From the NCBI GenBank assembly GCA_005223375.1, contig RXOD01005411.1, forward strand, positions 1 through 14,249: 14,249 nt of DNA, written 5' to 3'. The DNA comes from Amoebophrya sp. AT5.2 (lineage: Eukaryota; Sar; Dinophyceae; Syndiniales; Amoebophryaceae). Below, piece by piece: positions 1-8,046 of this stretch. Positions within the stretch are counted from its first letter, which is position 1, and every line of letters begins with the position of its first letter. Under the pieces are notes generated by a model. It saw only the letters and a list, made by a program, of their open reading frames with translations. It did not search any database and had not been told where the DNA came from. The translations under genes were made by a program, and so were the position numbers.

Positions 1-932
1 GCGGCGGGTGCTGCGGATGGAAAGAGACGCGCAAAAGGAGCCGGATTCACCCCCTCGGTCACGTTCTTGATTGTCTCAGGCCAGGACCCTTGCGGGGCCC
101 CTGCATGGGGCAAGTCTTTGGGTGGTTTCCCTCTGCTCCCAGGTGCGGCGGGTGCTGCGGATGAAAAGAGAAGCACAAAGGGGGCCGGATTGACCCCCTC
201 GGCCGTGTTTTTGATTATCTTGGGCCCGGACCCTCCCGTCCGAGGTACTAGCAAAACACCCAAAAAAAACCTACGAGAAGAGCGGCCTTTTTAGGCTACC
301 CCGTAGCGTACGAAGACCGCTCTTCTCGTTGGTTTTTTTTGAGGTGTTTTGTTAGTACCTCGGACGGCTCATGCGGCCCCTGCATGGGGAAAAATTTTGC
401 ACAGATTCCGCCTGCTCCCCGGTGTGGGGGTGCTGCAAATGGAAAGGGACGCACAAAAGGAGCCCGAGTGGGCCCCTCGGCCAAGTTTTTGACTGTCTCG
501 GGCCGGGACCCTCGCGCGGCCCCCGCGTGGGGATTGTTTTCGGGCAGTTTCCGCCTGCTCCCACGTGCGGCGGGCGCTGCGGATGGAAAGAGAAGCACAC
601 AGGGAGCCGGGTTGCCCCCTCGTCCAAGTTTTTGACTGTCTCAAAGCGGGACCCTCGTGCGGCCAGCGCGCGGAAGAAATTTTGCGCAGTTTCCGCCTTC
701 TTCCGGGTGCGGCGGGTGCTGCGGATGGAAAGAGAAGCACAAAGGGAACCGACTTGACCCCCTCGGCCGCGTTTTTGATTGTCTCGGGCCGGGACCCTCG
801 CGCGGCCCCCGCGTGAAGATGAATTTTGCGCAGTTTCCGCCTGTTCCCAGGTGCGGCGGGTGCGGCGGATGGAAAGAGATGCACAAAGGGAGCCGGGTGG
901 ACCCCTTCGGCCGCGTTTTTGATTGTCTCGGA
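1..932. repeat. Satellite array, ~144-bp unit, about 6.5 copies
   Basis: A unit recognised by its GCGGCGGGTGCTGCGGATGG core recurs at about 1, 145, 424, 567, 709 and 853. The spacing is 142-144 bp once the 135 bp added by the foldback insertion (element plus target duplication) is subtracted. Each unit continues through a segment near GACCCCCTCGGCC, then TTTTTGATTGTCTCGGGCC, GGGACCCTCGCGCGGCCCC and finally TTTTGCGCAGTTTCCGCCTG. Units differ by scattered substitutions and 1-2 bp indels, so no frame is kept across the array although many frames are open. Similarity fades after about 932. The left end is cut by the window. I read it as non-coding satellite DNA. Confidence 0.93.
236..367. mobile_element. 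132-bp foldback (MITE-like) element inserted in the satellite
   Basis: The left arm (236-285) and right arm (317-367) are near-perfect inverted repeats of about 50 bp. Their termini are CCGTCCGAGGTACTA and the exact complement TAGTACCTCGGACGG. The arms differ by a few substitutions and a one-base indel. The tip (286-316) holds a smaller hairpin, GCTAC/GTAGC at 295-307. CTC directly flanks both sides (233-235 and 368-370). Removing the element and one CTC restores a normal satellite unit, so this is a real insertion with a 3-bp target duplication. There is no coding capacity, so it would be non-autonomous. A MITE or an introner-like element are both possible; the family is not recognised. Confidence 0.9.
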
Positions 933-1489
933 CCACGTGCGATTTCTGATTGCGGGGCGGCTTACAAAATTTTCGACCGCGCGACACGATCGGCGAGATC
1001 TCTGCAGCGGACCTACCCCCGCCAGGATCCAACTCGGGGGATGAATAGCGCGCCGCCGAGCAGGCGCGCCCTGCGGTGAGGGGCGGCAGCCGTGCGCGGG
1101 TGCATGCGGCGCGCGACGCGGAACTCACTTTGAGCGTGCGCGCCGTGCTCTGATTCGCGACGCGGCGGCTGAAGCCTTTCGCCGGAGGCCAGGTCTGGCA
1201 TCGACGGGAGTGTTGCGTCAGCCGATGGCCAGCCGCCTTCCCGCGCGCGCATTACCGGCAATACAACGACCCACGCACCGCCCCCCCTCGCGCGGGGGGC
1301 GGGGGAGGTGTCTCGCAGGTGAGCGCTGTGCGGTTTGCGCAGCGATGCGGCGAGAGGTGGACCCAAAGTGTTCCCGGTGCGGTTGGGTTCCAGGATCTCG
1401 AGGTGCATTGGGGGGGAGCACGTCTCGGGCGTGCGAAAGATGCATCAGGCCCGCGCTGCAATGCGGCGGATTTCCCTGCGGAAATTTTT

Positions 1490-1509
1490 CCGGGGCGCTT
1501 GTGCCCCGG
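1490..1509. other. Perfect 7-bp GC hairpin
   Basis: CCGGGGC at 1490-1496 pairs with GCCCCGG at 1503-1509 around a 6-base loop. There is no following T-run and no adjacent gene end, so calling it a terminator is not justified. Confidence 0.5.
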
Positions 1510-2175
1510 GAGTGCGACGTAGACTGAGACCTTTGCATTTTGAAACGGTGCGCACTGGTGTCGGCAGCCACGATAAAACTTCCAGAGGCGTTTAGTTTCC
1601 CCGGACACTCTGCGCGTGAGTACTGGCGACTTCAGCTCGGAACTGAAAGCTGATCGACAGAGAGGAGCATGCCTCATACTGATTGCGTTCGCGCTACTTC
1701 AAGTCGTGGCGATAGCACCACGCGCACCGCAGCCTTAAAACAAAAATCGACGTCTCCGCCCTGATGACTGGGAGCGGTAGTCCCAGTTGCAGTTGCGTAA
1801 TCAACTCCGCGAGCAAGTACCGACGAGTCAGTGAGCGACTGAGTGATAGAGGGCATTTCGGTCTGGACATTGCTTTGATGCGGTCGCTACCGCACTCCAT
1901 TTTCCGTGTGCGCCGGTGGCGCAGTTGTCATTTAGTTGTTCCAATCTGAATTCCGCCACAAAACTGTTCAGGATTTTGGTTCCGCCTTGCGTGTCGATTT
2001 CTGCAGTTAAAACTCCTGGCTTTGCCCCGCCGCGTTTCCTCAGAAGGCCGAGACTTACTTTCTCGACCACGCGGCCCGACTGCGTTTTTGTACTTAACTA
2101 CAATCAACATCACCGCTGCAGTTTCCCGTCACCACTCGGAGGACCCGCGCATCAACAGGCACTTACTAGCTACTA

Positions 2176-2206
2176 GTACTAATAGTAATACAGTTACAGC
2201 TTACAG
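2176..2206 (+). promoter_or_regulatory. Possible splice-acceptor region ahead of the 2220 start
   Basis: A TACTAAT element, close to the classical branch-point consensus, lies at about 2177-2183. CTTACAG follows at 2200-2206, 13 bases before the ATG at 2220. This arrangement resembles a 3' acceptor, either of a 5'UTR intron or of trans-splicing. It is motif reading only. Confidence 0.3.
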
Positions 2207-2219
2207 AGAAAAAATCAGA

Positions 2220-3449
2220 ATGCTCGACGAGTCTGGGATGCGGCAGTTGGCGCAGCGGGTTCGCGGCGCCATCTGGGGTATGTACATGGGCGACGCGCTC
2301 TCCATGCCGGTCCACTGGTACTACGACCGTCGGCGGATCCAGCAGGACTTCGGTCCCGCCAAGATCACCAAGTACGAAAAACCGGTGGCCAAATTTCCCG
2401 GCAGCATCATGAACCTGTCCAGCACGGGCGGGGGCGGCCGCGGCGGCGACGACGGCGACATCATCGGGGAGGTGATTCTGCACGGCAAGAAGCAGTTCTG
2501 GCAAAGGGGCGGGAGTTACCACTACCACCACGGCATGCAGCCCGGGGAGAACACGCTGGACACGCTGCTCGCACGGCTCCTGCTGAACGTGTTCGCGGCG
2601 GAGGACGTGGCGGGCGCCGTGATCCGCAGCAACGCACTGCAATCAGCGGACGCGCGGAAGCTGTTGATCGACACCTACCTGAAGGAGTACGTGGAGTTCA
2701 TGACCACCCCCGACAGCCACAACGACGTGTACGCCGCCACCGCGCACCGCATGTTCTTCGCGAACTACATCCGCCAGCTGCCGCTCGACAAGTGCGCGGA
2801 CAACGACGGCCACAACACGGACAGCATCGACGGCATGATCAACGTGGTGCCCTTCACGCTCGTGCGCACGCTGCTGCAATCCTCGTCCGCTACAACAACT
2901 TCAGCGGCCCCCGCCGACGGCGGAACGAGCGGCACCGCCGACACCAACGTCCGACGCCAGTGGATCGGGAGCATCATCAACGCGCTGCGGCGCAGCGAGG
3001 AACTCCCGCGGTGGGGGCTGCTGTACGACGAGCTGCTGTCCAAGGTGTTGCTCGGGGCGGACCTGCGAACCGCTGTGCTGGACGTCGCGGCGCAGATCGA
3101 CGGCCGCCTGCCCGAAATGCTGCGGCGCGCCGGCGCCGCAGACGACAGCGGGGACAGCGACCCGATGACGGCGTGCTACATCCACTCGAGCTTCCCGGCC
3201 ATGCTGGTCTTCGCCTACAAGTACGCGGACCGCCCGAAGGCAGCGTTGCTGGCGTCGGCGAACGCCGGGGGCGAGAACGTGAACCGCTCCGCCATCCTGG
3301 GCGCGCTCATCGGCGCGGCGCACGGCCCGGACTTCGATCTGGGCCTGAAGAAAGGCCTGGTGTTCCACGAGAGCTACGAGGAGGAAGTGGAAAACTTCCT
3401 GCGGGTGTTCGGGAAGTCTCGAGGAGAGTCAGGAAGGGCGGAGCTGTGA
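2220..3449 (+). CDS. ADP-ribosylglycohydrolase-fold protein with variant metal-site motifs
   Basis: A 409-aa protein, probably cytosolic, with no signal peptide or membrane segment. The family (ARH/DraG fold) removes ADP-ribose from proteins or small molecules using paired Mg or Mn ions. The N-terminal motif GAIWGMYMGDALSMPVHW (residues 16-33) matches the family's first helix. GENTLDT (109-115) sits where the TDDT ligand motif usually lies. DNDGHNTDSID (194-204) is a conserved mid-domain motif. GGENVNRSAILGALIGAAHG (350-369) sits where classical enzymes have GGDTDS. Two usual metal-binding Asp are therefore Glu or Asn, so the activity may be altered or lost. A Ser/Thr/Ala-rich linker occupies about 221-241. 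ATG 2220 is the first Met in the frame; the open stretch before it has none. Uninterrupted by introns. Fold assignment firm, substrate unknown. Confidence 0.87.
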   Translation: MLDESGMRQLAQRVRGAIWGMYMGDALSMPVHWYYDRRRIQQDFGPAKITKYEKPVAKFPGSIMNLSSTGGGGRGGDDGDIIGEVILHGKKQFWQRGGSYHYHHGMQPGENTLDTLLARLLLNVFAAEDVAGAVIRSNALQSADARKLLIDTYLKEYVEFMTTPDSHNDVYAATAHRMFFANYIRQLPLDKCADNDGHNTDSIDGMINVVPFTLVRTLLQSSSATTTSAAPADGGTSGTADTNVRRQWIGSIINALRRSEELPRWGLLYDELLSKVLLGADLRTAVLDVAAQIDGRLPEMLRRAGAADDSGDSDPMTACYIHSSFPAMLVFAYKYADRPKAALLASANAGGENVNRSAILGALIGAAHGPDFDLGLKKGLVFHESYEEEVENFLRVFGKSRGESGRAEL

Positions 3450-4160
3450 AGTCTGAGGGGTCCGGTCTGCTGCTCCGGCGAGCTTAGTCTGCATTTCCGC
3501 AGGAACTGTACTTGCGGTGGGGGGTTGGACGCGAAGAGCGGACCTTGGACGGGCGCGAGCAAGCACATGGCAAAGCTTTCTGCCCGCATTGAGAGACCAC
3601 ACGTGGAGGTGGAGTCCGATATAAAGATTACTTTAGAAGTTGCATAGGAAGTGGAAGGCATGAGCATGAGCATGAGAACGACCGCGCCCAGCTGATCGGA
3701 CGAGAAATAGGGCCCTTGTGCAGTTTCAGAACAAACAGCGGCACTTCACATGTTGGGCTATGATCATGTGACGAAATGAACTTTTTTTTTTCTGCTAGAG
3801 CGGTGTGCAGTGGGATCTCCATCCCCATCTTCATTCTGAAAACAAGCCTGGCGTTTGTACCACGCGCGCCAAATGACGAATCTTTGAAAAAAGCAATCCT
3901 CCCCCACCAAGAGCACCCACGTTGGTGTCGATCAAAAAACTTCAGCCTTGTTCGCGGCCGGCAGCGCGGCGCTCGTGAAAACGTGGTCGCGATTGGAAAG
4001 TCGTGGTTGAAAATCATTTGACTTCTTGTGTCCAGTGTTTTCGTTTCGTGCTCCAAAGCCAGCTCACGCTCCCTCAGTATTAAAAGAGCCCTACATCATG
4101 TTGATCTTCTATTCTCGTTCGACTCCGTCTCCGACTTGTGCTTTCGCTCGCACCACCAGA
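3450..4160. other. Intergenic spacer
   Basis: This spacer separates the ADP-ribosylglycohydrolase-like gene from the membrane-protein gene. It has a short GAGCAT/GAGCATGAGCATGAG reiteration near 3658-3676 and a T-run at 3781-3790. Open frames on both strands are short and show no protein-like motif or codon bias. No RNA gene was recognised. Confidence 0.6.
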
Positions 4161-5489
4161 ATGCGGTTCTCCGCTTGGTTGCAGCTCGGCGTGCTTCTCC
4201 CTGCGGCCGCGCTTGGGGCGCTCTCCAGCGCCAGCGCCGCCTTGCCTGCGCGGGAACCTCCTCTAAATTTCAACGTGGAGGAAACCGTGGAGGCACTGCA
4301 GCACCGGCTTCGGGACTTGCGCATCGAAGATGCGGGAGGGTCTCCCGAGGTAGAGCAGCACGCGATCTTCCTCGACGCCCGTGAGTACCGGGACTGCGTC
4401 GACAGCACCGCGATCGCTCCTCGTATAAAAAAGCCCCTCCCGCCCGCACAGCCGCTCCTGTCTCGTCGCGACGTGGAGGAGGGGAGAAGGTTCGCCGCCT
4501 CGCGCCACACGTGGTGTCGCCTGTGTCGCAGGGTTTTGACGTCGGCGTCGATTTGCGCGGCAGTGTTCGGCGTGCAGTATTTCGCTGGGCGCGAGATCCA
4601 GGGACTATGCCAGGAACCGCCGATTTCGGCCGCGAAGACGGAGCGTTTCCAGCAATGCTGGGGTGCAGTCGCAATCGCGAGTGCTGCAGTTGCGATCGTC
4701 CTCGCGCACGGGGCGCTGTTTCTGTGCCTCTTTGTGCCGGCGGTGCTGTACCCCCGGCATCTGTACGAGGGGCTGCGGTTTCTGGAGGCGCGGGAAGACA
4801 AAAACATCCGGGACGGGGTACGGCTGCGGCTGGTGTGCCGCGGCAGGAGCGATCTTCACGAGGATGACGATATTCTCCAGTACAGTTCCAGCTCTTGGGA
4901 AATCGCAGCGGCAGCAGCGGGGGGTCCCGCGTCTACCGGGCCACGTGGTGACGCTGGAGTGCGAGGAACCGAGCAGCCGGCGGCGCATTCCGATTCCCAC
5001 GCGCGGCGCACCAGCGGACCTGCGAGGGTTGCTCCCTGGAGGCTATCGCGAAGCGGGGCCGACGCTCCTCGCACGAGTCAACGGTTGGTCGTCGTTGGCG
5101 TACCAGGCGCTCCCGCAGCACAGGTTGTTGGGCGATCGTCCAGCGTTGGGAATAAAGGTGACGGCCTGCGTAGAAGTGGTGGGTCTGGTCATGTGATTGC
5201 CGACGCCGAACGCTGGGAGATTGAATCCGTCTCCACATCGTGCACCGGGCTCGGACCCCCTTCCACGTGGTCCGTGAGTACAGAGACAGACAGAGACGCA
5301 GAGGCGGGTGGAGCAGATGAAGGAGGTGCAGGTGGGGAAGAAAGAAGACGTTGCTCGTCGATAACGGACCTAAGCGAGAAGCTGCGGAGATACAAAACCT
5401 ATTTTCCTGAATTGCAGACGTTCTCGAACGGCGCCTTCTTCCGATTGGTCCTTGTACACCGGGGAAAGGAAAAATGTTGCTGCGCATGA
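4161..5489 (+). CDS. Secretory-pathway membrane protein of unknown function, with an internal frame conflict
   Basis: Reads as 442 aa from ATG 4161. An in-frame ATG at 4098 is possible, but the later one gives a classic signal peptide: MRFSAW, a hydrophobic run, then ASA before ALPAREPP. Two hydrophobic segments follow at about residues 125-145 and 167-198, the second followed by PRHLYEGLRFLEAREDKN. The tail is acidic and Ser/Gly-rich, includes a plausible helix SEKLRRYKTYFPEL, and ends KEKCCCA, a CaaX-like cysteine cluster. Between about 4905 and 5196 the +1 frame has the more protein-like composition and higher GC at codon position 3, while this frame becomes low-complexity. So either two short introns, compensating indels, or an error may be present, and the middle of the protein is uncertain. 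Family not recognised. Confidence 0.6.
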   Translation: MRFSAWLQLGVLLPAAALGALSSASAALPAREPPLNFNVEETVEALQHRLRDLRIEDAGGSPEVEQHAIFLDAREYRDCVDSTAIAPRIKKPLPPAQPLLSRRDVEEGRRFAASRHTWCRLCRRVLTSASICAAVFGVQYFAGREIQGLCQEPPISAAKTERFQQCWGAVAIASAAVAIVLAHGALFLCLFVPAVLYPRHLYEGLRFLEAREDKNIRDGVRLRLVCRGRSDLHEDDDILQYSSSSWEIAAAAAGGPASTGPRGDAGVRGTEQPAAHSDSHARRTSGPARVAPWRLSRSGADAPRTSQRLVVVGVPGAPAAQVVGRSSSVGNKGDGLRRSGGSGHVIADAERWEIESVSTSCTGLGPPSTWSVSTETDRDAEAGGADEGGAGGEERRRCSSITDLSEKLRRYKTYFPELQTFSNGAFFRLVLVHRGKEKCCCA

Positions 5490-5756
5490 AACACAAAACA
5501 TTTTCAGCGAAACACAAAGAACAGGCGTTTACTCTCTGACAAAAAATCTTAGCAGAGCTAATTTATTTCAGCGATCGATTTTGCGTCGACGAAGAAGCAT
5601 GATTTCCAAAAAGCAGCTGCTGATCAAGCGGACAAGTCTTTCTTCTTTCCGGTGCGTGATTCGAGCGATTGAGCCACCTGCTTTTTCGATCGATTTTTTC
5701 GGAGAGCAAGACTTTCGCACGGCCAGTGTCTGATTCGTCGCACCGCATCAACATAA

Positions 5757-8009
5757 ATGCCTTCTGCGATGTTGCAAAAATGCAAGCCGCGGCTCCGGGC
5801 TTCGATCGTCGGAACAACGCTTCTGGTTGTTGGAGTCGCGAGTAAATTTCAGATCGACGTCCTGCCCTCCTCGGACAAGCGCGCGGATGGGAGGCACGGT
5901 CCCCTCGATGAAATAGCGCTTGCTGGGAACGAATGGGAGTCGTTTCAGGTTCGCGTGTCTTTTCTCGATGCTGTCGAGAGCCGTTTTTGCGTCACAGATA
6001 TCGGCTCGCGCATCGAGGGACAGCAGCCCCGCGCGCAAGTGCGGCTCGCGGTTTTGGGGCACCGAGTCGGCTACGTTCGCGTCAAGGAAATTTCTGACTG
6101 CGACGGAGAAGTGGGGCTTTGGCCTGACATCCTGTATCCGCTGGGGAAGGCGAAGGAAACAGTGCCAGGCAAAGACATTGGCGTGCGCGAAAAAGTATGT
6201 GGTCCTCGCGGCGCCAAGGACAAATCCTTGCTTCTCTGGTTCGATGTGTTTCGCGAGGGATTCGAGGACGAAGACGCGGCTGCTGGGTGGGAGGCGAAAC
6301 GCCACGTGCTCGGCTTCGCCGTGCTTGTCCTGCGATTCGTCATGGAAAGTTCCGACGACAACGCCGTGGTCGAGGTGGACACGCAAAGCGTGGTTAGCAC
6401 CTCCAGCGTGGTCGAAAAGCGAATCCCCGTCCGTCTGTGGCCTTTTTCGCTGCCGGACCGCAGCCGGTTCCGCACCACGTTCGGCATCCACGTGCGCGAC
6501 CCGTGGTGGCGGCAAAAGGTCGATCTGGGCCTGCAGCACCGCGTCAGTTTCGGCAAGGGCTTCCCGCTCCCCGGAAACGAGGACCTGCTGCAGCCGCGCA
6601 CGGCCTTTTTCGACGCCGTGCAGAAAACAATTTTTTCAGATCCCGGAGGTGCACAGTCCCTGGAGCCACCGATTGCGCACACACGCCAGCTGTCCAGCTT
6701 CCGCATAGGCGACGACGAAACGGCCGAAAGCGTCCGCGGGCTGCTGCTGCCGCCCGCCGACCGAGGAAAACATTTTCCCTACGTGCAGCCCTACATCTAC
6801 CCGTGCGACGAGCCGAGCAAGCGGGAGGACTTCGAACGCTGCGTCGCGAAAACCGAGGTTTTGCTGCAGCAGCTGAACCAGTCGGAAAAGTCGAACGCGT
6901 CCGCCTACCACGTGCCAGTGCTGATGACGACCATGTCGGCAGTTGCGACAGAGATGTTCCGAAGCGAGGTTACCAAAAACGTGCAGATCTTTTGTCCGCT
7001 GTTGAACTTTGTGCACAACCCAGAAAAGCACTGCGACGACTACCCGCCCTACACATTCACGAATCAGCGGGACACCTACAACGTCACCGACGACGCGGAG
7101 GTAGTTGCCACCGAAGTCGTCAAGAACCAAATGCAAGGTATTAAAGGCGAAGGTGAACACCAAGTCCGGAGCAGACACGCGCAAGCAGCTGGAGGACACG
7201 CGCGTCCACCGGCGATAGAGCAAGCACAGACGCTCTGGTGGTACATTTCGTGCATGTCGCAGGGCTGCGACATGGATCTGCCGAACAACAGCCATTCGCG
7301 CGGCTGCGTGAACTTGCCGTGCCGGTCGGGGTGGCCGTCCTACATGGTCGACACGTTGTTCGAGCGGAACCGGAAAATGGGCGTGCTGGCGTATCTGTAC
7401 GATATCCGTGGCGAGCTGTACTGGGAGGTGGACCAATTCAACGCTTCGGACATCGTTCTAGGCGGAGAAGCAGGACTTGCTGGCGGGGTGGACCCGGACA
7501 TGGTACGGACAGGGGAGGGTGACATGGATATGGAAGGAGCAAAACGCGGGGTGCCGCGTCGAGAGAGGGACGACGACGGGGGTGGAGCAGACGTGCTGCA
7601 CTTCGGGGGCAACGGCGACGGGCAACTGCTGTATCCAGATAACCGAGGGGGGCAAACAAACGCGTCGGTGCCGAGCGTGCGCCTTAAGCACATCCGGGAC
7701 GGGCTGGAGGACCTTGAATACCTTTTTCTGTTGGAGGATGCTGTACGCGCGGTACTGGACGAGCGCGGTGGCAAGTCGAAGTCCTCCGCCGCTCGCGAAT
7801 ACGTAGTGAGCAACTTTGTGACGAAGATGTTTGTGAGGTCGACTGTGGAAACAATAGCTGTGAACGGCACGTGGAATTCCGCGAGGCGGAGGGTTGCGGA
7901 AGCAATCGTCGAGATGCGAAATGTGATTTTGAATCGAAAGAAAAAAAGTGATGGTGGAGAGGTGGAAAATGCAAATGCTTTAGATACCGATGCGGAAGTT
8001 TTTGCCTGA
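5757..8009 (+). CDS. GH123/DUF4091-like glycoside hydrolase
   Basis: A 750-aa protein from ATG 5757; MPSAM offers a second start at 5769. A hydrophobic stretch IVGTTLLVVGVA near residues 19-30 suggests a signal peptide or anchor, so the enzyme probably acts in the secretory pathway or outside the cell. Family landmarks come in order: GNEWESFQVRV in the N-terminal domain, RLWPFSLPDRSRFRTTFGI before the barrel, and PYIYPCDEP with the adjacent D351-E352 pair that corresponds to the catalytic Asp-Glu of GH123. Then WWY at 494-496, MGVLAYLYDIRGELYWEVD, GNGDGQLLYP, and SVRLKHIRDGLEDLEYLFLLE from about 640. GH123 enzymes release N-acetylgalactosamine by a substrate-assisted mechanism; here the substrate is inferred only. 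Gly/Asp-rich insertions lie around 461-490 and 575-620. The first could be an unspliced intron. Confidence 0.82.
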   Translation: MPSAMLQKCKPRLRASIVGTTLLVVGVASKFQIDVLPSSDKRADGRHGPLDEIALAGNEWESFQVRVSFLDAVESRFCVTDIGSRIEGQQPRAQVRLAVLGHRVGYVRVKEISDCDGEVGLWPDILYPLGKAKETVPGKDIGVREKVCGPRGAKDKSLLLWFDVFREGFEDEDAAAGWEAKRHVLGFAVLVLRFVMESSDDNAVVEVDTQSVVSTSSVVEKRIPVRLWPFSLPDRSRFRTTFGIHVRDPWWRQKVDLGLQHRVSFGKGFPLPGNEDLLQPRTAFFDAVQKTIFSDPGGAQSLEPPIAHTRQLSSFRIGDDETAESVRGLLLPPADRGKHFPYVQPYIYPCDEPSKREDFERCVAKTEVLLQQLNQSEKSNASAYHVPVLMTTMSAVATEMFRSEVTKNVQIFCPLLNFVHNPEKHCDDYPPYTFTNQRDTYNVTDDAEVVATEVVKNQMQGIKGEGEHQVRSRHAQAAGGHARPPAIEQAQTLWWYISCMSQGCDMDLPNNSHSRGCVNLPCRSGWPSYMVDTLFERNRKMGVLAYLYDIRGELYWEVDQFNASDIVLGGEAGLAGGVDPDMVRTGEGDMDMEGAKRGVPRRERDDDGGGADVLHFGGNGDGQLLYPDNRGGQTNASVPSVRLKHIRDGLEDLEYLFLLEDAVRAVLDERGGKSKSSAAREYVVSNFVTKMFVRSTVETIAVNGTWNSARRRVAEAIVEMRNVILNRKKKSDGGEVENANALDTDAEVFA
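7138..7224 (+). other. Possible in-frame 87-nt intron
   Basis: CAAG/GTATTA at 7137-7143 resembles a splice donor, and GAGCAAG ending at 7224 supplies an AG. Removing 87 nt keeps the frame and joins VVKNQMQ to QTLWWYISC. That deletes a basic, low-complexity segment lying just before the conserved WWY motif of the hydrolase. No stop codon lies inside, so it may equally be a coding insertion. Transcript data are needed to decide. Confidence 0.3.
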
Positions 8010-8046
8010 TCGTAAGTATGACCGAGGCAGGCCCCCGCAGTGCGCC

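Larger units (their letters stand above)
933..2219. other. Gene-poor GC-rich spacer
   Basis: No frame here has convincing protein features. It holds two strong GC hairpins: C-run/G-run at about 1281-1299, next to G-runs that could form a quadruplex, and CCGGGGC/GCCCCGG at 1490-1509. The last 200 bases become AT-richer toward the 2220 start. The spacer presumably carries the promoter and 5' leader of the ADP-ribosylglycohydrolase gene, but no TATA-like box or other defined element could be identified. Confidence 0.6.

Noticed and set aside
352..1128. Long minus-strand frame (258 codons) across the satellite
   Set aside because: It follows the repeat units but shifts frame between them because of 142-144 bp spacing. 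It is GC-driven low complexity and is crossed by the foldback insertion.
1281..1300. C-run/G-run hairpin as a transcription terminator
   Set aside because: No gene ends next to it and no T-run follows; in a eukaryotic context the motif has no such role.
1210..1527. Plus-strand frame with CAVC, CSRC and CERC pairs, resembling a zinc-binding protein
   Set aside because: No recognisable finger spacing. It lies in GC-rich spacer where TGC is common, and overlapping frames on the other strand are equally open.
2022..2219. N-terminal extension of the ADP-ribosylglycohydrolase-like protein
   Set aside because: It would need a TTG start, has no Met, and does not match the family. The family motif starts right after ATG 2220.
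2792..3487. Arg-rich plus-strand frame inside the ADP-ribosylglycohydrolase-like gene
   Set aside because: Shadow frame of a well-supported gene; composition is RRG-rich, typical of shifted GC-rich coding DNA.
5748..6539. 263-codon minus-strand frame opposite the hydrolase
   Set aside because: Antisense shadow; the + strand carries clear family motifs through the same bases.
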